This document shows, piece after piece, positions 38,326 through 48,164 of a DNA stretch of 64,000 nucleotides; position 1 is the first letter of the stretch; each line of letters opens with the position of its first letter. The notes beneath the pieces are model-generated. The model saw only the letters and a program-made list of their open reading frames with translations. It was not told the DNA's origin and did not search any database. The translations under genes and the position numbers were made by a program. The stretch covers positions 1 through 64,000 of the forward strand of contig NZ_VCLB01000004.1 of the NCBI RefSeq assembly GCF_005924265.1. The letters are read 5' to 3'. The DNA is from Martelella lutilitoris (lineage in GTDB: Bacteria; Pseudomonadota; Alphaproteobacteria; Rhizobiales; Rhizobiaceae).

Positions 38326-38699
38326 GCGACCCCCAGACGACACCGCCCAAACGGTTTGGCGACGGGTGGATGGATCCGACCAGGAACAACGTCATTCTGA
38401 TCTATATCCTCTATCTCGTCAGTTGCGTGATCTTCATCGCCGGCGTCATCGGCCTGATCTCGGCCTATATGAACCGCGACAAGGCCGAGGGCTGGCTGAA
38501 GACGCATTACACCTGGGCAATCCGCACCTTCTGGATCGCGCTTCTGTTTTCGGCGATCTCCTTCGTGCTGACCTTCGTGATCATCGGCGTGTTCGGTTTC
38601 CTGGCCACCGCCGTCTGGGTCATCGTCCGCGTGATCATCGGCCTGCAGAAGGTCAACCGTTCGGAGCCGATCGAGCGCCCGGAAAGCTGGCTGGTTTAG
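38322..38699 (+). CDS. DUF4870-like membrane protein inside the glc operon
   Basis: The 125-residue protein has three hydrophobic helices (NNVILIYILYLVSCVIFIAGVIGLISAYM, TFWIALLFSAISFVLTFVIIGVFGFL and ATAVWVIVRVIIGL) and a polar loop YMNRDKAEGWLKTHYTWAIRTFW that matches DUF4870-type proteins. Its ATG overlaps the glcE stop and glcF begins nine bases after its end, so it is fully embedded between glcE and glcF. A role as membrane anchor or quinone-side partner of the GlcDEF complex would fit, but is inference. Confidence 0.85.
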   Translation: MSDPQTTPPKRFGDGWMDPTRNNVILIYILYLVSCVIFIAGVIGLISAYMNRDKAEGWLKTHYTWAIRTFWIALLFSAISFVLTFVIIGVFGFLATAVWVIVRVIIGLQKVNRSEPIERPESWLV

Positions 38700-38708
38700 G
38701 CGCATCCC

Positions 38709-40025
38709 ATGCAGACCCGTTTTTCTCCCGAGCAGCTTGCCGATCCCAAGGTCGCCGAAGCCGAATCCATCCTGCGCAAATGCGTCCATTGCGGCTTCTG
38801 CACGGCGACCTGCCCCACCTATGTGACGCTCGGCAACGAACTCGACAGTCCGCGCGGGCGCATCTACCTGATCAAGGACATGCTGGAAAACGGGCGTCCG
38901 GCGGATGAGGAAGTGGTCACCCATATCGACCGCTGTCTCTCCTGTCTCTCCTGCGTGACCACCTGTCCCTCCGGCGTCGACTACATGCATCTGGTCGACC
39001 ATGCCCGCGTCCATATCGAAAAGACCTACAAACGCCCCTTCCTGAACCGCTTCACCCGCGCGGTTCTGGCGGCGGTGCTGCCCTACCCGGCCCGTTTTCG
39101 CATGGCCCTCTCGCTGGCGCGGCTCGGGCGGCCCTTTGCCGGCCTTTTCGGCTCGGTGGCGGCGCTCAAACCCTTCGAGGCGATGCTGAAGCTGGCGCCT
39201 TCGCGCCTGCCCGCGGCGTCCTCCGTCTCGAAGCCCGCGACTCATGCCGCGACCTCAGAGAAACGCGGCCGCGTGGCGCTTCTGACCGGCTGCGCCCAAT
39301 CCGTGCTCGACCCCGCGATCAACGAGACGACGGTGCGCCTTCTGACGCGGCTCGGCATTGAGGTCGTGGTGCCGAAAGGCGAAGGCTGTTGCGGCTCGCT
39401 GGTCCACCATATGGGCCGCGAGGAACAGGCGCTTTTCGAAGCCCGGAAGAATGTCGACGTCTGGACGCGGGAGATCGAGAACGGCGGGCTTGATGCCGTC
39501 ATCATCACCGCTTCCGGCTGCGGCACGACGATCAAGGATTACGGCCACATGCTCCGGCATGATCCGGCCTATGCGGAAAAGGCCGCCAGGGTTTCAGCCC
39601 TGGCGAAGGATGTCACCGAATATCTGACAAGGCTTGAGCTTCCCGAGCAGAAACGCCAGGGCATCACCGTCGCCTATCACTCCGCCTGTTCCATGCAGCA
39701 CGGCCAGCAGATCAAGGCCGGACCGAAACTGCTTCTGGAGGCCGCCGGCTTTGCCGTGCGGGAACCCGCCGAAGGGCATCTGTGCTGCGGATCGGCCGGG
39801 ACCTACAACATCATGCAGCCGGAGATTTCGACGAAGCTGAAGACCCGCAAGGTGAAGAATATCGAGGCGACGAAGCCCGACATCATCGCCACCGGCAATA
39901 TCGGCTGCATCACCCAGATCGCCTCCGGGACCGCCGTTCCGATCCTGCACACCGTGGAACTTATCGACTGGGCCTATGGCGGCGAGAAACCGGAAAAGCT
40001 GAAGGGCATGAAGCTCTCCGCCTGA
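38709..40025 (+). CDS. glcF: Glycolate oxidase iron-sulfur subunit GlcF
   Basis: GlcF passes electrons from the flavoproteins to the quinone pool. The N-terminal ferredoxin part carries two [4Fe-4S] motifs, CVHCGFCTATCP (residues ~24-35) and CLSCLSCVTTCP. The C-terminal half holds the Cys-rich CCG-type domains (EGCCGSLVHHMG, YHSACSMQHGQQI, CCGSAGTYNI). The 438-residue length is slightly above the usual 400-410 because of a longer linker. It closes the glcD-glcE-membrane protein-glcF operon. Confidence 0.96.
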   Translation: MQTRFSPEQLADPKVAEAESILRKCVHCGFCTATCPTYVTLGNELDSPRGRIYLIKDMLENGRPADEEVVTHIDRCLSCLSCVTTCPSGVDYMHLVDHARVHIEKTYKRPFLNRFTRAVLAAVLPYPARFRMALSLARLGRPFAGLFGSVAALKPFEAMLKLAPSRLPAASSVSKPATHAATSEKRGRVALLTGCAQSVLDPAINETTVRLLTRLGIEVVVPKGEGCCGSLVHHMGREEQALFEARKNVDVWTREIENGGLDAVIITASGCGTTIKDYGHMLRHDPAYAEKAARVSALAKDVTEYLTRLELPEQKRQGITVAYHSACSMQHGQQIKAGPKLLLEAAGFAVREPAEGHLCCGSAGTYNIMQPEISTKLKTRKVKNIEATKPDIIATGNIGCITQIASGTAVPILHTVELIDWAYGGEKPEKLKGMKLSA

Positions 40026-40034
40026 ACCGGCGGT

Positions 40035-40400
40035 TCACCGCTGCGCGGACGACATCTGGCCGACGATCCAGCGGTCGAGCACCGCGACGACATAGGCAAT
40101 CTCGCCCTCGTCGAGCGGCCGGCCCTTTTCGATGCCGTGCCATTTCATCAGGCAGCCCCGGCAGCAGGTCGCCGTTGCATGCTGGGCGATAAAGGCCGGG
40201 TGGCCGCGCATCGGCGTCTGCTTCCCGTCATTGGCCGGTTCGGCCGGCGCAAGGCGCGCGCGAATGAAATCCTCGGCATGGGCGTTGACCTCTGCCCTGC
40301 CCTTTGACGCGGCATAGGCCCGGTCCTTCTCGGACAATGAAAAGCGGCTTCGGAATTTCGACCGCGAGAGCCGGTCGAAAAGCGGATCGAGGTCAGCCAT
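40035..40400 (-). CDS. DUF4186 family protein
   Basis: The 121-residue protein matches DUF4186 in its conserved stretch MRGHPAFIAQHATATCCRGCLMKWHGIEKGRPL followed by YVVAVLDRWI. The Cys-Cys-x2-Cys and the two histidines suggest a small metal or zinc site. Function is unknown. It is convergent with glcF (nine bases between stops) and lies nine bases downstream of the UgpC-type ATPase gene on the same strand, so it may share that transcript. Confidence 0.85.
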   Translation of the reverse strand: MADLDPLFDRLSRSKFRSRFSLSEKDRAYAASKGRAEVNAHAEDFIRARLAPAEPANDGKQTPMRGHPAFIAQHATATCCRGCLMKWHGIEKGRPLDEGEIAYVVAVLDRWIVGQMSSAQR

Positions 40401-40408
40401 TCCGCCTC

Positions 40409-41476
40409 TCAGTTCAGCCGGTCGCCGCTTTCGGTATCGAAGACATGCATGCGCGCGGCATCGAAGGCAATCTTCACCGGCTGGTGACGCTCGTGCGGCA
40501 CGCGCTCGGGGGTGAGCAGCAGAACCTGGTCGCCGCCGGCCGTCATCGTCGCATGGGTCTCGGAGCCCGTGGTCTCGGTGAATTCGATCACCGCCTCGGT
40601 TCCCTGATCGGCAAAGGAAACGTTTTCCGGGCGCACGCCAACGGTGACCGCAGCGCCGATTTCAACGCCATCAACCGCCGGCAGGGGCCAGACGGCTCCG
40701 CCTTTGCTGCGCAGCGCCAATGCGCCGTTGTCGTCCTCGACCGTGCCTTCGATAAGGTTCATGCCCGGCGCGCCGATGAAGCCGGCGACGAAGACATTCT
40801 GCGGGCGGTCGTAAAGTTCGAGCGGCGTGCCGACCTGCTCGATCACGCCGGCGCGCATCAAAACGATGCGCTCGCCCATGGTCATCGCTTCCATCTGGTC
40901 ATGGGTGACATAGACCATGGTCGTCTCGAGCCGACGGTGCAGCGCCTTGATCTCGGCGCGCATCTGGGCGCGCAGCTTGGCGTCGAGGTTCGAGAGCGGC
41001 TCGTCGAAGAGAAAGGCCTCCGGATTGCGCACCAGCGCCCGGCCCATGGCGACGCGCTGTTTCTGCCCGCCGGAAAGCTCGCTCGGATAGCGCTCCAGTT
41101 CATCGGTCAGCCCCAGCATCTCGGCCGCTCGCTCGACCGCCGCATCGCGCTCGGCGCGGGAGATGCCGGCCATGCGCAGCGCGAACGCCATGTTCTTGCG
41201 CACGCTCATATGCGGATAGAGGGCAAAATCCTGAAACACCATGGCGATGTTGCGCTGGCGCGGCTGCATCTTGTTGGCAAGCTGGCCGTTGACCATCACC
41301 TCGCCGCCGGTGATCTCCTCAAGCCCGGAAATCATCCGCAACAGCGTCGACTTGCCGCAACCGGAAGGGCCGACGAGGACGACGAATTCGCCATCGGCGA
41401 TGTCGAGATCAAGGCCGTGGATGACTTGGCGCTGGCCATATTTCTTGACGATGTTGCGCAGCGTGAGACTGGCCAT
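40409..41476 (-). CDS. Orphan ABC transporter ATPase, UgpC/MalK type
   Basis: The 355-residue protein has the ABC motifs GPSGCGKST (Walker A), LSGGQKQRVAMGRALVRNPEAFLFDEPLSNLDAKLR (signature and Walker B) and VTHDQMEAMTMGERI (switch His). A C-terminal MalK-type regulatory/TOBE domain (VGVRPENVSF) follows. Such ATPases energise sugar or glycerol-3-phosphate importers. No matching permeases or binding protein are adjacent, so it is either shared by several importers (as MsmK/MsiK are) or part of a split system. GGAGG lies 12 bases before the ATG at 41476. Confidence 0.9.
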   Translation of the reverse strand: MASLTLRNIVKKYGQRQVIHGLDLDIADGEFVVLVGPSGCGKSTLLRMISGLEEITGGEVMVNGQLANKMQPRQRNIAMVFQDFALYPHMSVRKNMAFALRMAGISRAERDAAVERAAEMLGLTDELERYPSELSGGQKQRVAMGRALVRNPEAFLFDEPLSNLDAKLRAQMRAEIKALHRRLETTMVYVTHDQMEAMTMGERIVLMRAGVIEQVGTPLELYDRPQNVFVAGFIGAPGMNLIEGTVEDDNGALALRSKGGAVWPLPAVDGVEIGAAVTVGVRPENVSFADQGTEAVIEFTETTGSETHATMTAGGDQVLLLTPERVPHERHQPVKIAFDAARMHVFDTESGDRLN

Positions 41477-41744
41477 TGTTCTTCTTACCTCCGGGGCGCG
41501 CGTGTTTGCGACCCGCCTTAGCCTATTTTTGCCGATGATGAAATTACCCGGCGCAAACGGGCGGCACAAACATGTCCGGATTAATTTTCGGCAATTCTGA
41601 AACCAAATGGCTACTGGATCGTTTTAATACTCTCCAGACAAGTCGCTGATGTAGAAAAGCGGCATTCTGGACAGATGGGTGCGACCCGCCCCGGCACGCT
41701 GCGGTGTGCCGGGGATGTCTCCCGTATCGAACCCAGGCCCGACC

Positions 41745-42500
41745 TCAGGAAAGCGCCGCTGCATGCGGCTGATCGTGCGTTGCAGGACCGGCGCCCAGCC
41801 ACTTCGCCAATGCCGCATTGACGGCATCCGGCCGTTCGATCGGTGCATTGTGGCCTGCCTGCGGGATCATCAGAAGCTGAGATCCGGCCGCAATGTCATG
41901 CATCTCCTGCGAAAATTCAGGTGGGGTCACCGCATCCTCGTCGCCGCAGATGATCGTGACCGGCCCCTTGTAGCTGGCAAGCGCCGGGCGCCCGTCCGCC
42001 CGCGCAATAATGGCCGCCTGCTGGGAGAAGAATGTTTCGATCCCGAGATCGCAGCCCATGGCCACGAGATCATCCATCAGCGCGGTCGGAACGTTTTCTG
42101 GACGGAAACAACAGGCCTCGAGACTGGCACGATAGGCCTTTTCCATGCCGAGACGGCGCGCCGACATCATCGCGGCCCGGCGTTCGGTCGTGCGCCTTGC
42201 ATTTTCCGGCTGCGCCGATGTCGCGATCATCGCGACGCTCGCAATCTGCCGGGCATGGGTCGAAAGCAGGCGGCAGAGGACATAGCCGCCCATGGACCAG
42301 CCGGCAACATGGGCTTTTTCGGGCAATTGCCGGGCAACGATCTCTGCCATGTCCGCAATGCTTTCGGCTGAAAAATGCCCGTCCGGTACGATCACCTCAT
42401 GGCCGAGCGCCTCAATAAACGGGATCTGCAACTGCCAGACCCGGCGGTCACACTGCAGACCGGGGATCAGCATCACCGGCAGTTTCTCATGGGCACTCAT
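41745..42500 (-). CDS. Alpha/beta-hydrolase ending the peptide ABC operon
   Basis: The 251-residue protein has the hydrolase nucleophile elbow GWSMGG, an acid in CGDEDAVTPPE and the catalytic His in PQAGHNAPIE. The pattern resembles 3-oxoadipate enol-lactonase and small esterases. Its ATG overlaps the stop of the upstream ABC ATPase gene (ATGA), so it is translationally coupled to an oligopeptide-type importer and probably acts on the imported compound or a product of it. The substrate is unknown. Confidence 0.85.
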   Translation of the reverse strand: MSAHEKLPVMLIPGLQCDRRVWQLQIPFIEALGHEVIVPDGHFSAESIADMAEIVARQLPEKAHVAGWSMGGYVLCRLLSTHARQIASVAMIATSAQPENARRTTERRAAMMSARRLGMEKAYRASLEACCFRPENVPTALMDDLVAMGCDLGIETFFSQQAAIIARADGRPALASYKGPVTIICGDEDAVTPPEFSQEMHDIAAGSQLLMIPQAGHNAPIERPDAVNAALAKWLGAGPATHDQPHAAALS

Positions 42501-43474
42501 GGGTTTCCCATCACTTTCTCGGCATAGTGGCAGGCGGCCAGCCGCTCCGTGCCGACTGACCGCAAGGGCGGCTTTTCGAGGCATTTTTCCGTCGCAAACG
42601 GACAGCGCGGGCGGAAATGACAGCCCTTGGGCGGGTTCAGCGGGCTTGGAAGCTCGCCTTTCAACTGCCGCCCCCGGCTGGCGACCGGAGCCGGACGCGG
42701 CACGGCGGAGAGGAGAAGCCGGGTATAGGGATGCGCGCTTCCGGTAAAGAGATCATGCACCGGCGCCAGTTCGACGATGCGCCCCAGATACATCACGGCG
42801 ACCCGGTCGGCGATGTGGGCGACCACCGAAAGATCATGCGAAACGAAGACCAGGGTAAGCCCCATCTCCTTCTGCAGTTTCAGGATCAGATTGATGATCT
42901 GCGCCTGGATGGAGACGTCGAGCGCGGAGACCGGCTCGTCGGCAACAATCATTTCCGGATCGAGCGCGATGGCGCGGGCAATGCCGATACGCTGGCACTG
43001 GCCGCCGGAAAGCTCATGCGGGTGTTTGTCGAGGTGGTAGGAGGACAAGCCGCAGGCGAACGCCACGGCCTCGACCCGAGCCCCGATCTCTGCCGGGCTT
43101 CCATAGCGGTAGTTCTTCAGTGCCTCGGCCAGGATCACACGTGCGGTCATGCGCGCATTGAGCGAGGCATACGGGTCCTGAAACACCATCTGGAACCGCC
43201 GCCGCGCGGCATGCAGGCGTGATGACGAAACAGCGTTAAGGTCCTCGCCGTCAAAGGTGATGGCCCCTTCCGTCGGCTTTTCCAGATGCATGATCAGCCG
43301 GGCAAGGGTCGATTTCCCGCAACCGGACTCCCCGACCAGACCCAGCGTCTCACCCTTGCGGATATCGAGATCGACACCGTTGACCGCATGCAGGAGACGC
43401 GGTTTCCCGAAAAGTCCGATCTTGCCGAGATCATAGGCCTTGCTGACCCCCTCAAGCCTCAACTGCACATTCAT
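42497..43474 (-). CDS. Oligopeptide-type ABC transporter ATPase (OppF/DppF type)
   Basis: The 325-residue protein has [14 protein letters not shown] (Walker A), [32 protein letters not shown] (signature and Walker B) and the C-terminal oligopeptide-family extension with [12 protein letters not shown], whose cysteines are typical of this group. With the neighbouring OppD-type ATPase it forms the motor of the importer. It overlaps its neighbours by four bases on both sides. Confidence 0.95.
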   Translation of the reverse strand: MNVQLRLEGVSKAYDLGKIGLFGKPRLLHAVNGVDLDIRKGETLGLVGESGCGKSTLARLIMHLEKPTEGAITFDGEDLNAVSSSRLHAARRRFQMVFQDPYASLNARMTARVILAEALKNYRYGSPAEIGARVEAVAFACGLSSYHLDKHPHELSGGQCQRIGIARAIALDPEMIVADEPVSALDVSIQAQIINLILKLQKEMGLTLVFVSHDLSVVAHIADRVAVMYLGRIVELAPVHDLFTGSAHPYTRLLLSAVPRPAPVASRGRQLKGELPSPLNPPKGCHFRPRCPFATEKCLEKPPLRSVGTERLAACHYAEKVMGNP

Positions 43475-44493
43475 TGCCAGGCCCTCACGATTTCATTGCC
43501 ACTGAGCGCCGAAGACACCGCGCCGGAATTGAAACACGCGGCAAGATGCCGCTTGCCAACGACATGCCCGGCGGGCAGCGCGTTGCGACACTCTGCCGTC
43601 GCGAAGGCGCAGCGATCGGCGTAGATGCAGTGGTCGACCAGATGGTCCAGACGCGGCACGGCGCCGGGAATCTCCTTCAGCGGCTGGCGGTGATAGGCAG
43701 AACCCGACAGCGGCAGCGCCTCGATCAGTCCGGCCGTATAGCCATGCGCCGGATTACCGAGGACGCTGGCCACGGCCCCCTCCTCGACCACGCGGCCCGC
43801 ATACATCACCATCACGCGGTCGGCGGTCTCGGCAACGACACCCAGATCATGGGTGATGAGGATCACCGACATGGAGAGATCGCGCCTCAGATCCGCGATC
43901 AGTTCCAGGATTTCCGCCTGCACCGTCACATCGAGCGCTGTTGTCGGTTCGTCGGCGATCAGCAGCTCCGGATCGCAGGCCAGCGCCATGGCGATCATCA
44001 CCCTTTGCCGCATGCCCCCCGAAAGCTCGTGAGGATAGGCCGTGATCCGGTTTTTCGCATCGGGAATGCGCACCAGATCAAGCATTTCCAGAGCGCGGGT
44101 CATCGCCGCCTTTTTCGAAACGCCCCGGTGACGCGAGACGGTCTCGGCGATCTGCATGCCGATGGTGTGGACCGGCGTGAAGGATGTCATCGGATCCTGA
44201 AAGATCATCCCGATCCTGCCGCCGCGGATTGCGCGCATCTCCCGCTCGCTCTTTTGCAGCAGGTCTTCTCCGTCGAGCACGATGCTGCCGGAGGGATATT
44301 CGACTCCGTGGCGCGGCAGAAGCCGCATAACCGACATCGCCGTCACCGATTTGCCACAGCCTGATTCCCCCACAAAGGAAAGGATCTCGCCGCGATCGAC
44401 ATGAAACGAGACATCGGTGAGCGCGTGGTGAACGCCGGCCTTGCCGGAAAAGATCAGCGACAGATTGTCGACGGACAGAAATGTCTCGCTCAT
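43471..44493 (-). CDS. Oligopeptide-type ABC transporter ATPase (OppD/DppD type)
   Basis: The 340-residue ATPase shows [47 protein letters not shown] and the C-terminal [14 protein letters not shown] extension. The longer open frame upstream of 44493 is a shadow of the permease gene; the ATG at 44493 overlaps the permease stop (TGATG). It is one of two motor subunits of a DppBCDF-like importer encoded here. Confidence 0.94.
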   Translation of the reverse strand: MSETFLSVDNLSLIFSGKAGVHHALTDVSFHVDRGEILSFVGESGCGKSVTAMSVMRLLPRHGVEYPSGSIVLDGEDLLQKSEREMRAIRGGRIGMIFQDPMTSFTPVHTIGMQIAETVSRHRGVSKKAAMTRALEMLDLVRIPDAKNRITAYPHELSGGMRQRVMIAMALACDPELLIADEPTTALDVTVQAEILELIADLRRDLSMSVILITHDLGVVAETADRVMVMYAGRVVEEGAVASVLGNPAHGYTAGLIEALPLSGSAYHRQPLKEIPGAVPRLDHLVDHCIYADRCAFATAECRNALPAGHVVGKRHLAACFNSGAVSSALSGNEIVRAWQ

Positions 44494-45389
44494 CACAGGA
44501 TCCCCCTTTTGGCCTTGCGCGGATCGACGGCATCCGACAGCCGGTCGCCCAGTATGTTGACAAGCAGCACAAGCAAGGAGAGCGCCAGCCCCGGATAGAG
44601 CATCAGTTCGGGGTGAAGCCGGAACATGGACTTGGCAGAAGCCATCATGCCGCCCCAACTCGGAATATCGGGGGAAACACCGACGCCGAGAAAGGCAAGC
44701 ACGGCAGAGGTGATGACGGCAGAGGCGCAGGCATAGGTCGCCTGCACCAGCACCGGGCCGAACATGTTGGGCAGCACATGGCGAAAGACGAGCGGCAGAC
44801 CGCGCGTGCCGATGGAGACGGCAGCGGCAAGATAGGGCTGGCGGCGAATACCGAGCACCAGCGCGCGCACGACACGCACCATGCGCGGTATTTCCGGCAC
44901 AGTGATGGCGACGATGACGGCGGCAAGCCCCTGCTCCATCAGCGAGGCAAGCGCAATGGCCAGCAGCACCGCAGGGATCGACATCATCGCATCATTCAAT
45001 CGCATGACGATGGCGCCGCCGAGGCTGGAAAACCCGGCATAGACCCCGATAGCGACGCCGATGACGGTGGTAATGCCGGCAACGGCAAAACCGACGGCCA
45101 TGGAGTTACGTGTCCCGTAGATCAGCCGCGCATAGACATCGCGGCCGAGATTGTCGGTTCCAAGCCAATGCTCGGCTGACGGCGGCTTGTAGCGCATGGC
45201 GGGATTGATCGCCATCGGATCACCCGCAAGCAGCGGCGCGAACGCCCCGACGAGCGCCATGGCCGCCAGCATCAAAAGAACGATGGTGACTTCGCGGTGG
45301 GCCTTGAGAAAACGGAAACCTTCGCTGACGAGAAGCAGGGTTTCGGACGAACGGACGCTTTTGCTGGTCTCTTCCATGACGGCCGTCAT
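44493..45389 (-). CDS. Oligopeptide-type ABC transporter permease (DppC type)
   Basis: The 298-residue inner-membrane permease has an N-terminal cytoplasmic segment, a first helix (EVTIVLLMLAAMALVGAFAPLLAG), the family motif HWLGTDNLGRDVYARLIYGTRNSMAVG, and the EAA-loop region GTRGLPLVFRHVLPN that docks on the ATPase. Five further helices follow. It overlaps the upstream DppB-type gene by four bases and the downstream ATPase gene by one. Confidence 0.95.
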   Translation of the reverse strand: MTAVMEETSKSVRSSETLLLVSEGFRFLKAHREVTIVLLMLAAMALVGAFAPLLAGDPMAINPAMRYKPPSAEHWLGTDNLGRDVYARLIYGTRNSMAVGFAVAGITTVIGVAIGVYAGFSSLGGAIVMRLNDAMMSIPAVLLAIALASLMEQGLAAVIVAITVPEIPRMVRVVRALVLGIRRQPYLAAAVSIGTRGLPLVFRHVLPNMFGPVLVQATYACASAVITSAVLAFLGVGVSPDIPSWGGMMASAKSMFRLHPELMLYPGLALSLLVLLVNILGDRLSDAVDPRKAKRGIL

Positions 45390-46327
45390 CCCCTCACCCT
45401 CGGATCGAACAATGCGTAGCTCAGATCGACGATCAGATTGATGAGGATGAGCGTGACGGAGAAAAACAGGATGATGCCCTGCACTACCGGATAGTCCCGG
45501 CGCACGATGGCATCGACGGTGAGCCGCCCGATACCCGGAATGTTGAACACGCTTTCCGTCACCACCACGCCGCCGATGAGGGCGGCGAAGCCGATGCCGA
45601 TGACGGTGACGATCGGGACGCCCGCGGTCTTCAGAACATGCAGCACCAGAATGCGACCGGTGCCCATGCCCTTGGCCTTCAGCGTGCGCACGAAATTCTC
45701 CTGCAGGACTTCCAGGACGGCGGCTCGGGTGACGCGGGCAATGAGCGCTGCGAACACAAGCATCAGCGCGATTGACGGCAGCGTCAGCGAGACGAGGGTT
45801 GCACCGACGCCATCAGACAGTGGTTTGTAGCCCTGAACCGGAAACCAGCGGACTTTGACCGCGAAGAGATAGACAAGCAAATAGGAGGTGGCAAAGACCG
45901 GCACGGAAAAGCCCGCCACGGAAAACGCCATGATGATGCGGTCGACAAGACCGTTGGCCTTCCACGCGGCAATCGTGCCGAGCGGGATCGCGACCAGCAC
46001 GGTCAGCACCATCGTGTAGGCAGCCAGCATGAAGGTCGGTTCGATGCGCTGGGCAATCAGTTCCGTCACCGGCTTGCCCGAATAGACGCTGACGCCGAGG
46101 TCGAGGTGGACCGCATTGGAAAACCAGATGACGAACTGGTTGAGGAGCGACTGGTCAAGATGAAGCCGCGCGCGAATCTGCTCGACCTGGGCCGGACTTG
46201 CATTGTCGCCGGCAATCAGGAGTGCGGGATCGCCGGGTGCCAGATGCACCAGCAGAAAGATGAAGACGGAGACCAGAAGCAGGGTCGGTATGGCGGCCGC
46301 CAGTCGGCCAAGAATATAAGCCGGCAC
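45386..46327 (-). CDS. Oligopeptide-type ABC transporter permease (DppB type)
   Basis: The 313-residue permease starts with YILGRLAAAIPTLLLVSVFIFLLVHLAPGDPA, the characteristic first helix, and contains the EAA-loop region LVLHVLKTAGVPIVTVIGI and the C-terminal RRDYPVVQGIILFFSVTLILINLIVDLSYALFDPRVR. It lies 67 bases after the binding-protein gene and starts the tightly overlapping permease/ATPase cluster. Confidence 0.95.
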   Translation of the reverse strand: MPAYILGRLAAAIPTLLLVSVFIFLLVHLAPGDPALLIAGDNASPAQVEQIRARLHLDQSLLNQFVIWFSNAVHLDLGVSVYSGKPVTELIAQRIEPTFMLAAYTMVLTVLVAIPLGTIAAWKANGLVDRIIMAFSVAGFSVPVFATSYLLVYLFAVKVRWFPVQGYKPLSDGVGATLVSLTLPSIALMLVFAALIARVTRAAVLEVLQENFVRTLKAKGMGTGRILVLHVLKTAGVPIVTVIGIGFAALIGGVVVTESVFNIPGIGRLTVDAIVRRDYPVVQGIILFFSVTLILINLIVDLSYALFDPRVRG

Positions 46328-46394
46328 GCGTTCCTCCCATTTCTAAGGGGTGCTGGACGGACCGGAGTCATAAGCCCCCGGCCCGGTATCTTAC

Positions 46395-47969
46395 TCAGTT
46401 TTCGGCGCGCGAAACATTCCAGAAGAACGGAACGGGGCTGCGGATATAGCCGTCCAGATCTGTCGAAAGCCCCTGACTCGGATAAACCTGGCCGAGCGGA
46501 ACGTAGGGCACGAGATCGTGGGTCACTTCCTGCATGCGGGTGGCGAGCTTCTTCTGCTCTTCCGGATCGCTGGTCGCGGCGAACTGCTCGCGCAGCGCCT
46601 GGAGTTCTTCCGAGCAGGCCCAGCCGAACCAGCCATCCTCACAGGCGCCGGCGACATAGACATTCGTCATCGGGTTGATCTGGTCGACATAGCCCCAGCC
46701 GGTGAAGAACAGGTTCCAGCCGCCGTCTGCGACCGGCTCCTTGGAGGCGCGTCGCGTGGAGACCGTCGCCCAGTCGGCGATCTGCTCGTCGACGACGAAT
46801 CCCGCCTCCTCCAGCATCGGCTTCAGCACCGAATAGGCGGCGTCCTGCCCGGCGATATCGGTCACATGCATGATGTGCACCGGCGTGCCGTCATAGCCTG
46901 CCTCTTCCAGCAGCGCCTTGGCCGCGGCCACGTCGCGGGTCAGCACCCGGTCGGTGTTGACGTCGCTTTCAAACGGCGTGTTGCAGAAGAAGACGGCCGC
47001 GCAGATCTCGTAGAGATCGGCATTGTCGCCGTTCATGGCCTGCATGAAGGGCTCCTGCTCCAGAGCGAGCTGAAGCGCATGGCGGATTTTCGGATTGTCG
47101 AAGGGCGGGTTCAGGTGATTGACGACAAGCTGAAGCGAGTTGCCCGACTGCAATGCAGGTTCGGCAACCGCTCCATCCTGACCTTCAAACAGCGGCAACA
47201 TGTCGGCCGGCACTTCCTCCATCCAGTCGATTTCACCGGCAAGCAACGCATCGATCGCGGTCGCCGTATCGGGAATATTGACGATCTCGACCCGGTCGAA
47301 ACCCGCAACCTTGCCGCCGGCGGCCATGGACGCCGGTTCCTCGCGCGGAACATACCCCTCGAACTTTTCATAAGGCGCAATCGAACCGGGCACCCATTCA
47401 TCGACCAGCAGACGGTAAGGGCCGGAACCGATCGGTTCGGTCACCGGATCGCCCGGATCCTGCTCGGCGAGCCGCTTGGGCATGATCACCGGAATATTGG
47501 ACGAGATCTTGCCGATGGCCGGCAGAACCTGGGCCCAGGGCTCGGCCATGGTGATCACAAGCGTTTTGTCATCGGCGGCTTCGATGCTGTCCATCTTGGA
47601 GAACATGATCTTGCCGAGACCATCGACCTTGCCCCAGCGTTGAAGCGAGGCCACGGCATCTTCTGCCGTCACCGGGCTGCCGTCGTGGAAGGTCAGACCG
47701 TCGCGCAACGTGATGGTGTAAACCAGATCGTCATCGGAAACATCGACGCTCTCGGCCATTTGCGGCTGAACCTCGAAATTCTCGTCCAGCGCAAACAGCA
47801 CGTCATAGATCAGATAGCTGGCATTGCGGATCGTGTAATTGGTTGTCGAAATCGGATCGACGGAATTGATATCGCCATTCATGCGCAGGCGAAGCACATT
47901 GTCATCGGCAAAAGCCGGTGCGGCAAGCGTCGCCAGGGCGGCGGTGAGCAACAAAGCGGATTTTTTCAA
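46395..47969 (-). CDS. Extracellular solute-binding protein, family 5 (peptide/nickel type)
   Basis: The 524-residue precursor has a signal peptide (KKSALLLTAALATLAAPAFA) and the SBP_bac_5 marks LTFHDGSPVTAEDAVASLQRW, GSGPYRLL and LVVNHLNPPFDNPKIRHALQLALE. The start is a TTG at 47969 behind GGGAGGG; an ATG at 48110 would place 47 non-signal residues first and has no ribosome-binding site. The ligand may be a peptide, but family 5 also includes sugar, opine and nickel binders. The operon is divergent from a LacI-type regulator, which favours a carbohydrate-derived ligand. Confidence 0.92.
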   Translation of the reverse strand: MKKSALLLTAALATLAAPAFADDNVLRLRMNGDINSVDPISTTNYTIRNASYLIYDVLFALDENFEVQPQMAESVDVSDDDLVYTITLRDGLTFHDGSPVTAEDAVASLQRWGKVDGLGKIMFSKMDSIEAADDKTLVITMAEPWAQVLPAIGKISSNIPVIMPKRLAEQDPGDPVTEPIGSGPYRLLVDEWVPGSIAPYEKFEGYVPREEPASMAAGGKVAGFDRVEIVNIPDTATAIDALLAGEIDWMEEVPADMLPLFEGQDGAVAEPALQSGNSLQLVVNHLNPPFDNPKIRHALQLALEQEPFMQAMNGDNADLYEICAAVFFCNTPFESDVNTDRVLTRDVAAAKALLEEAGYDGTPVHIMHVTDIAGQDAAYSVLKPMLEEAGFVVDEQIADWATVSTRRASKEPVADGGWNLFFTGWGYVDQINPMTNVYVAGACEDGWFGWACSEELQALREQFAATSDPEEQKKLATRMQEVTHDLVPYVPLGQVYPSQGLSTDLDGYIRSPVPFFWNVSRAEN

Positions 47970-48056
47970 CTTTCCCTCCCGAAACACGCAACCTTTCGCA
48001 TCCTCCACGATAAGGTCGCCTTTATCCCCTATTTTTCGTATACTAAATACACGAAA

Positions 48057-48072
48057 CGTTACGTATTTAACG
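48057..48072. promoter_or_regulatory. Candidate LacI-type operator between binding protein and regulator
   Basis: CGTTA CGTATT TAACG: a perfect 16-base dyad in the divergent gap between the binding-protein gene (start 47969) and the lacI-type gene (start 48165). Its size and central CG context suit LacI-family sites. It overlaps an AT-rich, promoter-like region. Confidence 0.5.
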
Positions 48073-48164
48073 CGAAACCAGACGATGATCAAGCCGATTC
48101 CACGCAACACGCTGGCGATTCAAAAAAAACCGTGTAAACAGAGAGTATTGAAGCAGGGGGAAAA

